64,000 nt of DNA, from contig NZ_CP128362.1 in assembly GCF_034274695.1 (NCBI RefSeq), forward strand, positions 8,434,501-8,498,500, written 5' to 3'. Position 1 is the stretch's first letter. The number at the start of each line of letters is the position of its first letter. Positions 1 to 6,462 of this stretch are shown piece by piece. Below the pieces are notes generated by a model, which saw nothing but the letters and a program-made list of their open reading frames with translations, had not been told where the DNA came from and searched no databases. The DNA is from Chitinophaga sp. LS1 (GTDB lineage: Bacteria; Bacteroidota; Bacteroidia; Chitinophagales; Chitinophagaceae). A program made the position numbers and the translations under genes.

Positions 1-62
1 TTCAGTTTTTCCAGCTGATCATACAAGTCCGCAATAGGTTTTTCGAATTCCAGGAATTGCAT
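1..62 (-). CDS. accA: Acetyl-CoA carboxylase carboxyltransferase subunit alpha, N-terminal fragment (window edge)
   Basis: Only the first 20 codons lie in the window; the gene runs off the left edge. The translated start reads MQFLEFEKPIADLYDQL, which matches the usual opening of AccA (a short strand followed by FE-KPI-EL and a coiled segment). AccA forms the alpha half of the carboxyltransferase that makes malonyl-CoA for fatty acid synthesis in the cytoplasm. The ATG is at 60-62. The call rests on recognition of about 20 residues, so it is good but not certain. Confidence 0.7.
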   Translation of the reverse strand, partial: MQFLEFEKPIADLYDQLEKL

Positions 63-127
63 ATTTATGTTATAAATTGGTTAAAGTACGGTGTAAAGAT
101 AACGGCTTAAATATTTTTTAAAAAAGA

Positions 128-160
128 TTTGCAAAATTGGTTGGTTTGTCGCTATCTTTG
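128..160 (+). promoter_or_regulatory. Bacteroidota-type promoter of the tRNA-Asp gene
   Basis: A TATCTTTG box at 153-160 matches the Bacteroidota -7 consensus TAnnTTTG. A TTTG at 128-131 sits 21 bases upstream, as expected for the -33 element. It points toward the tRNA gene at 237. Confidence 0.6.
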
Positions 161-236
161 CAATCCCAAAACGGGAAACACAACAGTGTTAAACGAAGGG
201 AAAAGGATCAGTTTCCTTCGAACTAAAAAGGGAGAA

Positions 237-310
237 GGATCAGTAGTTCAGTTGGTTAGAATGCCGCCCTGTCACGGCGGAGGTCGCGGGTTCGAGTCCC
301 GTCTGGTCCG
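237..310 (+). tRNA. tRNA-Asp (GTC anticodon)
   Basis: The 74-base sequence folds as a standard cloverleaf. The acceptor strands GGATCAG and CTGGTCC pair over seven positions with one G-T pair. The anticodon stem-loop reads CCGCC-CTGTCAC-GGCGG with anticodon GTC. The T arm is GCGGG-TTCGAGT-CCCGT, and the discriminator base is G. CCA is not encoded. A terminator follows at once. The 3' end abuts a decayed recombinase gene on the opposite strand, so this tRNA was probably an integration site. Confidence 0.96.
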
Positions 311-316
311 CTAAGA

Positions 317-352
317 GGGACTGATTATCGAAAAGATGATCGGTCCCTTTTT
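317..352 (+). terminator. Rho-independent terminator of tRNA-Asp
   Basis: GGGACTGAT at 317-325 pairs with ATCGGTCCC at 339-347 (one G-T pair) and is followed by a run of T. Confidence 0.75.
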
Positions 353-1004
353 CGTTTTTACTCGTATTACCCACCTGTTGGGCAATACGGATAAAAATAT
401 AGTTAACTTTGGGAGTTCGAAATGTCTCATTTTGTCGGTCATAGATAATTCCGTCGGGGAATATGAGAGTTTGAAGCTTTTCCTTTGCACCTGTGTTACT
501 GGAACGCCATACCATAGCGAGATTGGAAGAAAGAGATATGGCTTGGTTGATTACTTCTTCCGGGTTCGAAATACTTCCGGTGCATTTTTCCAGGTTGGTG
601 GAAATAAGATTCCGCTACTTACTATACCGGGAATAAAACTTATCGAACGTCTCCTGCCCTATTTCTTTTAATACATACCTACTTTCCTCCAAGCCGTCGA
701 TCTTGTTATCAACCTCCTTTAATTGAGCGGTTAATATTTTCTGTTGTTCTATGTTTTCCCTGTTCATTTCATAATACTCCTCTAGAAGTACCTTTCTAAG
801 GAATTCTATCTGATTATCATCAAAACAGAATTGACTTAATAACTGCTCAAATAGTTCATGCATCCTTTTGGCGCTTTTATTGCACTTACAGCCATCTTTT
901 CGGCATTTATAATACCACAGTGATTTTGCTTTGACTACATAACCTGTAAATGGCTGGTTGCAGGTATCACATTTAATGAGACACTGTACACTGTCCGTTA
1001 CCGA
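320..1004 (-). pseudogene. Serine site-specific recombinase, C-terminal remnant with internal stop
   Basis: Read on the minus strand from 1004, one frame gives a zinc beta-ribbon (C-x2-C ... C-x4-C-x-C, around KCDTCNQPFTGY), then a coiled segment (residues rich in E, Q, K), and then, after an in-frame TAG at 615-617, the usual recombinase tail (KLQTLIFPDGIIYDRQ and FRTPKVNYIF). These features belong to the large serine recombinases of Bacteroidota mobile elements. The catalytic N-terminal domain and the recombinase domain are absent, and a stop lies just upstream of 1004. The tail runs toward the 3' end of tRNA-Asp, as in elements integrated at tRNA genes. It is a relic that cannot catalyse recombination. 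Confidence 0.8.
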
Positions 1005-1034
1005 CTACAACATAACCTCGTAAAAATATTTACC

Positions 1035-1502
1035 CTATGATAAAGTGAATATGCTCTTAAATAGCATGTCAAATAATGACTGTTTCTGAATTGCTATTTC
1101 TAAAGTCCCTATCATCCCCACTTTTACATCAACTAAATTGTGTCGTTTTCTAAATAAGATAAGAGGAACATTAAATTCAGTAAAGGTAACACCTGCCACA
1201 TCTCCATTAATAGTCTGTTTTGATTCCATATTTAAACTGAGCCTTGCAGGCTGTCCAGCTTTTATATTTTTTGATATGGCAGTATTCAATGATAATATCA
1301 TAAATGAAGTGTCAGATGGAAATGGTAAAATAGTAATAGGTATATTGGCAGTCTCATGCACTTTAAGGGTGTTTAGTAAAATAAACAATCCAAAAATAAG
1401 TCCTCCAATGCCCAAACCGCCCCAGACCAATAATCCTTTAGGAGGATTATGGATAATTTCCTGTGCTTCTTCAGATCTTACTTTATATTTATTGGGTTCC
1501 AT
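1035..1502 (-). CDS. Very short HlyD-like secretion accessory protein
   Basis: 155 residues. An N-terminal cytoplasmic stretch (KYKVRSEEAQEII) is followed by one hydrophobic segment at about residues 24-45, as in HlyD-type membrane fusion proteins of Bacteroidota peptide exporters. The C-terminal part (AGQPARLSLN ... VDVKVGMIGTLEIAI ... LFDMLF) resembles the end of HlyD, where a beta barrel closes with a Gly-Met-x-Gly turn. The lipoyl and coiled-coil parts that occupy the middle of normal HlyD proteins (about 400 residues) are missing. It begins 2 bases after the exporter gene ends, so it is the last gene of the RiPP operon. It may be a minimal adaptor or an internal-deletion product; the sequence alone cannot decide. 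Confidence 0.6.
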   Translation of the reverse strand: MEPNKYKVRSEEAQEIIHNPPKGLLVWGGLGIGGLIFGLFILLNTLKVHETANIPITILPFPSDTSFMILSLNTAISKNIKAGQPARLSLNMESKQTINGDVAGVTFTEFNVPLILFRKRHNLVDVKVGMIGTLEIAIQKQSLFDMLFKSIFTLS

Positions 1503-1504
1503 AT

Positions 1505-3715
1505 TTAACTACCTAATTCAAGTTGGTTTTTTACCAGTTCAAAATACTTATACTTGTTCTTCACAAGCCGATCATGATTCCCTGTTTCTACAATATGACC
1601 ATTTTCCAATACAATGATCTGATCTGCATTTCTTACCGTACTCAAGCGATGAGCAATGATTACCACAGTTTTACCTTTTAGAAATTCATTCAAATTTTCC
1701 ATGATCACTCGTTCATTGTTAGTATCAAGATTGCTGGTAGCTTCATCAAAGAAAATGTAATGAGGGTTTTTATATACAGCTCGTGCAATCAGGATTCGTT
1801 GCTTTTGCCCTCCGCTAATCCCGAGACCAGAGGCTCCTATCTTCGTAGTATAGGCTAGTGGCAGCCCCTCAATAAACGGCATTAGATTGGCAGTTACCAC
1901 TGCTTTTTCCATTAATTGATCATCGATCTCTTCACCATTCATTGCTATATTTCCAGCTATAGTATCATAAAAGATATATCCTTCCTGCATCACGGTACCA
2001 CACTGTCCTCGCCAGAGACCAGGCGATAATGTATGAAGAGGGCTTTCTCCAATCATAATTTCGCCCTTCACTGGTTTATAAAATCCTAAAAGCAATTTTA
2101 ACAGTGTTGTTTTTCCACTGCCACTCGTACCTACAATAGCTGTTATTCTCCCTTTTGGAATGACCATTGAAATATCTTTAAGTACAAATGGAGAATTAGG
2201 ACCTTCATATTGAAAGGACAGATGGTCAATAATGATATCCCTGTGAAGATCACGCTCTCGTTGGAATTGATCAGAATGGCTTTCCTCATCTTCTTTATTA
2301 AAAATCTCCTGCAATCTATCTATACTGAGTCGTGCATCCTGTGAGGCTTTAATAAAGCTAACCAATTGTTCTATAGGTCCGTTAATCTGTCCGGTGATAT
2401 ATGAAATACTAAGCAGCACCCCCAGACTGATATCTCCTTTTATGACATAGCTGGCAGCAAGGAAGGATACAACAATATTTTTAATTGTATTGATGAAGAT
2501 AAAGCCCGATTGTTGATACTGTTCTAGTGCGAGAGCCTTTATACCCAGGTTAAAATTTTTCACCTGCAACTGCTCCCACTCATTACGTTTATTGGCTTCG
2601 CTTCCAAACAATTTTATTTCCTGCATGCCAATAATTGTTTCATAAAGCTTATCCTGATTTTCTCTACTGGTAGCAAACCGCTTATAGTCCAACTGTTCTC
2701 TTTTTTTCTGAAAAAGAAATATCCACCCTACACTAATTACACTTAGGATCGCAAAGATGGAAAAGATCAGGCAACTGAAATAAGCAAGAATAGCGGTAAA
2801 GAGGAGCATATTTATCAAAGAAAATATGGACGTTAATACCGTTCCTGTTAAGAAGTTTTCTATTCTATGATGGTCGTTTATCCTTTGAGATAGATCTCCA
2901 ACAGCCTTCGTTTCAAAAAACTTTAACGGCAGCCTAAGTAACTTTGATAGGAAATCGGATATGATATGCAGGCTGATCCTCGCGTTAATATGTAATAATA
3001 ACCAACTTCGGATAAAGTCAATGACAGTACTCCCAATAAACAAAAATAATTGAGAGAGCAATACAAGGTAAACTAATGAGATGTTCTTTCTGCTTACTCC
3101 TTCATCAATCAATAACCGGGTTAGGAAAGGAAAAGAAAGAGAAATAAGACTAGCCCCCAGCATTGCTCCTATTAACAATACAATATGCTTCTTAAAAGGA
3201 GATAAATAATTTAGTAAAAAACCATATCCCAATCTTTTTTCTCTGACTTCACGGGCCAATCTAAATTCAGAGGATGGTTCTAATAAAAGAATGGTTCCTT
3301 TATTGTCAAATGTTGATATCCAGGATCTATGTATTTTTTCTTCATCGAGCGCTACTATTCCAAATGCAGGATCAGCGACGATAAAATAAATTTTCTTTGT
3401 TAATAAAGCCTTTTTAATACCATACAAAACAACAAAATGGTTTTGATCCCAATGCAGTATGGCCGGAAATGGACAATCGTTTACAAGCAGATCCATATCT
3501 ACATATGCCATCTGCGTACGAAATCCGATACTTTCAGCAGCCTCACTGATACTTAAAAGACTAACTCCTTCTCTACTAATAAAACATCTCTCACGCAAAT
3601 AGTCAAGGGGGTACAACTTCCCATAAAAACGCGCGATCATTTTTAAACAGGTAGGCCCACAATCTATTGAGTCATGCTGGCGGTAAAAGAATCTTTTTCT
3701 CCCCATGTTAAACAT
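1505..3715 (-). CDS. Peptidase-containing ABC transporter (C39 peptidase, leader-cleaving exporter)
   Basis: 736 residues in the classic order of a PCAT exporter. A C39 cysteine peptidase domain comes first (C19 in DCGPTC, H93 in QNHFVV, D115 in VADPAFG form the expected triad). An ABC transmembrane domain follows (about residues 165-450). The last part is an ATPase with Walker A GTSGSGKTT, signature ISGGQKQR and Walker B YIFFDEATSNLD. Such proteins cut double-glycine leaders on the inner side of the membrane and export the core peptide. The neighbours are several precursors with GG leaders and a radical SAM enzyme, so these are its probable substrates. It starts 9 bases after the maturase stop, which suggests one transcript. 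Length is normal and no key residue is missing. Confidence 0.93.
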   Translation of the reverse strand: MFNMGRKRFFYRQHDSIDCGPTCLKMIARFYGKLYPLDYLRERCFISREGVSLLSISEAAESIGFRTQMAYVDMDLLVNDCPFPAILHWDQNHFVVLYGIKKALLTKKIYFIVADPAFGIVALDEEKIHRSWISTFDNKGTILLLEPSSEFRLAREVREKRLGYGFLLNYLSPFKKHIVLLIGAMLGASLISLSFPFLTRLLIDEGVSRKNISLVYLVLLSQLFLFIGSTVIDFIRSWLLLHINARISLHIISDFLSKLLRLPLKFFETKAVGDLSQRINDHHRIENFLTGTVLTSIFSLINMLLFTAILAYFSCLIFSIFAILSVISVGWIFLFQKKREQLDYKRFATSRENQDKLYETIIGMQEIKLFGSEANKRNEWEQLQVKNFNLGIKALALEQYQQSGFIFINTIKNIVVSFLAASYVIKGDISLGVLLSISYITGQINGPIEQLVSFIKASQDARLSIDRLQEIFNKEDEESHSDQFQRERDLHRDIIIDHLSFQYEGPNSPFVLKDISMVIPKGRITAIVGTSGSGKTTLLKLLLGFYKPVKGEIMIGESPLHTLSPGLWRGQCGTVMQEGYIFYDTIAGNIAMNGEEIDDQLMEKAVVTANLMPFIEGLPLAYTTKIGASGLGISGGQKQRILIARAVYKNPHYIFFDEATSNLDTNNERVIMENLNEFLKGKTVVIIAHRLSTVRNADQIIVLENGHIVETGNHDRLVKNKYKYFELVKNQLELGS

Positions 3716-3724
3716 AGTGTTATT

Positions 3725-5020
3725 TTATGCGTAAACTATTGCTTCCAGGAACCTTTCAATGACCATCTGTTTCTTTTTATCTTCATCAAAATCATATACA
3801 CAATAATCAATCCCCTCATGCTCAATTGCTTGTTGTGAACACCCTCCATTACATATAGGCATGATCTTACATTCAAGACATGGCTTATTCTTAAATTTAC
3901 TACTCATGCGTTTTTCATATTTGGGGTTCCAGAGGATCTTACCATCATCAGATAAAATACCTTCACTATTATTAGTTGTAAAATCCCTTGCAGTGCATTT
4001 AAATACCTCCCCATTATAATTGATAGTAGCATGGTTTCTATGATCACCATAGCAGGATCCCAAAACGGTATCATGTGACGCAGTATCTACCTTAAATCCT
4101 TTTTCCCGATAATACCAGCGGGCATCTCTTAAATCCTGGTCGTCTATGTTTTCCAGCTCCTGCCAAACTTTATGTATATCAAAGGAAAGATAACTTCTGT
4201 CGGTTTCATTTAATTCTTCAAAGTCCGTTAAAATATCATTTAAGCCAGGCAGCGTTTCTGGTGAGCAGTTAATCCTTACCAGTACTGTCAATTGATTTTT
4301 CAATAAGAGTTTGATGTTTGATACTATTGCATCATAAGATCCCTTGCCTTCAGATATAAACCTAACTTTATCATGTCTTTCCCGATGTCCGTCAAGCGTG
4401 ATCTGAAAAAAGGAAAGATTGTTACTTTTAGCCTGATCGGCTATCTCCTGGTTGATAAGTAAAGCATTAGTAGTCATGGATGAAGTGAACATAACACCTT
4501 TATCTGTGCACAGTGTTTTGACCTTTTCCAAAAGCGGGGCTACTACTTTTTTAAAATATAGCAAAGGTTCACCTCCAAACCATGAAATGGATAGTTCTTT
4601 AAGGTTAGGCATTTGTTCTAGTATGGCCGACACAAACCGAAGTGTATTAAGCTTTGTATCTTCATCCATCTTTGAATCTTTGATATGGGTTTCATAACAA
4701 TACCAACACTTAAAATTACAGTTCATGGTAGGATTAATATGGAGCTCAAACAGGGTATCATTATTATCAACCTGGTTAACTATATTTTTCACCTGTTCTA
4801 TCTCATCCAAATCGTCATTGACAATAAACCCCTTTTCAATTAGAAAGTTATAGAATGTTGGATGTACTTCGTCTAGCTCCGTGAAATCAGCTTTTTTGAC
4901 AGAAGCCTCATACATCGCTACTAACATTGGATCAAGTATTATATATTCTCTGGTGAATGAATTGAATCCAATGGTCTGTTGATCATACTCAAAAAAAAAA
5001 TTATAACGACTAACTTTCAT
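3725..5020 (-). CDS. Radical SAM/SPASM peptide maturase
   Basis: 431 residues. The N-terminal ~90 residues look like a peptide-recognition region. C101, C105 and C108 in CNFKCWYC form the CxxxCxxC site for the S-adenosylmethionine-binding 4Fe-4S cluster, and WFGGEPLL is the GGE motif. The C-terminal part carries SPASM cysteines (C in GSCYGD, C in VFKC, then CLECKIMPICNGGC and a late C in DYCVYDF) for two further clusters. Such enzymes make thioether or other crosslinks in ribosomally made peptides. It lies between the Cys-rich precursors and the C39 exporter on the same strand, so those precursors are the likely substrates. The exact chemistry is not readable from sequence. Confidence 0.9.
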   Translation of the reverse strand: MKVSRYNFFFEYDQQTIGFNSFTREYIILDPMLVAMYEASVKKADFTELDEVHPTFYNFLIEKGFIVNDDLDEIEQVKNIVNQVDNNDTLFELHINPTMNCNFKCWYCYETHIKDSKMDEDTKLNTLRFVSAILEQMPNLKELSISWFGGEPLLYFKKVVAPLLEKVKTLCTDKGVMFTSSMTTNALLINQEIADQAKSNNLSFFQITLDGHRERHDKVRFISEGKGSYDAIVSNIKLLLKNQLTVLVRINCSPETLPGLNDILTDFEELNETDRSYLSFDIHKVWQELENIDDQDLRDARWYYREKGFKVDTASHDTVLGSCYGDHRNHATINYNGEVFKCTARDFTTNNSEGILSDDGKILWNPKYEKRMSSKFKNKPCLECKIMPICNGGCSQQAIEHEGIDYCVYDFDEDKKKQMVIERFLEAIVYA

Positions 5021-5156
5021 AATTTCATCATTAATGGCATAAAGAGATATCTGTCCGCATTGTGAGTGCAGATAGAAAATTTTATTTTTTATGGAATATA
5101 TTAATACAGGAGGCTGGTAGTAGTTTGGGTTTTACGAACTATGCTAAACGATCAGA

Positions 5157-5381
5157 TTAGCAGCTCTTAGAGTTGTTACAACCTTGTTTGTTCGTGGTAT
5201 CTGTACAATCAGTGCCGTTTGTGCAAGTATAGTTAGTACCTGTGCAAGTACCCGTATTATTGCAGGTATTGGACGCTTCAAATGTGCTGAACCCACCTCT
5301 GATAGAACCGAATCCACCGGTGATAGTACCCTCTGAATTGGTATTGATGCTTTTGATAAATGATGAAATGCTCTTTTTCAT
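5157..5381 (-). CDS. Cys-rich RiPP precursor 1 (double-glycine leader)
   Basis: 74 residues. The leader MKKSISSFIKSINTNSEG is followed by two GG pairs (ITGGFGSIRGG); cleavage after the second, by the C39 exporter nearby, would release a core of about 44 residues. The core has six cysteines in three pairs, CNNTGTC, CTNGTDC and CNNSKSC, each fitting C-x-N-x-x-x-C, separated by Thr/Asn-rich linkers. It is the precursor nearest the maturase gene. Its role as a substrate of that enzyme is inferred from position, leader type and Cys spacing. Confidence 0.85.
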   Translation of the reverse strand: MKKSISSFIKSINTNSEGTITGGFGSIRGGFSTFEASNTCNNTGTCTGTNYTCTNGTDCTDTTNKQGCNNSKSC

Positions 5382-5407
5382 TTTTAGTAGTTTAATTAAT
5401 TAAATAA

Positions 5408-5650
5408 TCATGAACAGGTAACTTTGTTTGTGCAAACAGATACTCCACTACCCACATTTGTAGAGGAACAAGTGTTGGAATTAGTACATGCACTATTTAC
5501 GCCCTCAGTGCAGGAAGTTGAGTTGGTACATGATACATTACTTGATGCAGCCAGGCTTGCACCACCTTTGATAGCCCCAAAACCACCAGAGATCCTTCCA
5601 TCAGTAGCGGCGTTTAATTGAGACATTAGGGATTTGATGCTTTTCTTCAT
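5408..5650 (-). CDS. Cys-rich RiPP precursor 2 (double-glycine leader)
   Basis: 80 residues. The leader is close to that of precursor 4 (KSLMSQLNAATDGRISGG, then FGAIKGG). The core after the second GG has three pairs, CTNSTSC, CTNSNTC and CTNKVTC, all C-x-N-x-x-x-C, and ends in a single Ser. Only 26 bases separate its stop from precursor 1. The strong match of leader and core pattern among these neighbours shows tandem duplication of one gene. Confidence 0.85.
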   Translation of the reverse strand: MKKSIKSLMSQLNAATDGRISGGFGAIKGGASLAASSNVSCTNSTSCTEGVNSACTNSNTCSSTNVGSGVSVCTNKVTCS

Positions 5651-5665
5651 ATTTTTTTCAATTAA

Positions 5666-5906
5666 CTAACAATCACCTAAATTTGTACAAGTTTGAAAAT
5701 TGCTTGTGTCTTCACATCCCAAATAATTTGTGCAATCGGAATTAGTATTTGAACAGAATGTTGCTTCGTTTGAACAACTATAATTAGTGTTTATATAGGC
5801 AGCATTTACACTAAATGCCACCTCTAATAGTTCCGAATCCACCCGAAATTTTACCGTCTTCGCTGGTATTAATGTGTTTAATAAATAAAGAAATACTCTT
5901 TTTCAT
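5666..5906 (-). pseudogene. RiPP precursor 3, frameshifted right after the double-glycine
   Basis: From ATG 5906 the frame gives a normal leader (MKKSISLFIKHINTSEDG, then ISGGFGTIRGG) but meets TAG two codons after the GG. Moving one base forward at about 5814-5818 restores a full core that starts FSVNAAYINTNYSC, contains CTNYLGC and CTNLGDC (both C-x-N-x3-C) and CSNEATFC (one residue longer), and stops at 5666. A single extra A within GGTGGCATTTAG explains the break. It could be a true pseudogene, a slippage site, or a sequencing error; as written only the leader is made. Confidence 0.75.
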
Positions 5907-5935
5907 TTTTAATGGTTTTTAAGTGAATAAAATAA

Positions 5936-6175
5936 TCAGGAACAAGTACCCTTATTAGCACAAACGTAAGTCCCATTACCTGTATTTGTAGCAGAACAGG
6001 TACCTGTATTAACACATACAGAATTTGATCCTTCAGTACAAGAAGTTGAATTTGTACATGACGAATTACTTGATGCAATCAGGCTTGCACCGCCTTTAAT
6101 AGCCCCAAAACCACCTGTGAGCTTTCCATCACCAGAGGCGTTTAGTTGGGTCATTAGGGATTGGATACTTTTCAT
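5936..6175 (-). CDS. Cys-rich RiPP precursor 4 (double-glycine leader)
   Basis: 79 residues. The leader MKSIQSLMTQLNASGDGK is followed by LTGGFGAIKGG. The core is nearly the same as in precursor 2 at its start (ASLIASSNSSCTNSTSC) and has the three pairs CTNSTSC, CVNTGTC and CANKGTC, again all C-x-N-x-x-x-C. The two cores differ mainly in the linkers. It lies upstream of the frameshifted precursor on the same strand. Confidence 0.85.
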   Translation of the reverse strand: MKSIQSLMTQLNASGDGKLTGGFGAIKGGASLIASSNSSCTNSTSCTEGSNSVCVNTGTCSATNTGNGTYVCANKGTCS

Positions 6176-6186
6176 CTTACATTTTT

Positions 6187-6430
6187 TTAAATTGATTTAC
6201 AATTAAAATCACCGGCATAGCCACACTCTGTAGCATTTGGCGAGACGTTAAAAGTACTATATTTAGACAATAATAGTTGATGACCTCTCCACATATACTG
6301 TTAGTACAAGAAACATTGGATACGGTCTATCTGCTATTACGTTAAACTCGTCTCTTATAGCTATGAGTTTAACAGCATGCCTCAATGGGTGGATGCATTA
6401 ATTGCTGTCTTAAACATTTGATTTTTTCAT
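6187..6430 (-). pseudogene. Decayed fifth RiPP precursor
   Basis: Between precursor 4 and the outer-membrane barrel gene, the minus strand starts ATG-AAA-AAA-TCA at 6430 like the other precursors but stops after six codons, and no leader GG can be read. Further along, a frame gives NVSCTNSIC, close to the NVSCTNSTSC of precursor 2, then a frame change to a tail with SPNATECGYAGDFNC before TAA at 6187. Several indels and stops separate these parts, so the gene is dead. Its identity rests on the short matches and on its place in the tandem series. Confidence 0.55.
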
Positions 6431-6462
6431 TTCTATTATTTTTTTTGTTAAAAAATCACCCC

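Noticed and set aside
240..312. Protein-like ending DQTGLEPATSAVTGRHSNQLNY on the minus strand
   Set aside because: It is only the antisense translation of tRNA-Asp, a frequent annotation error; the recombinase remnant proper ends before it.
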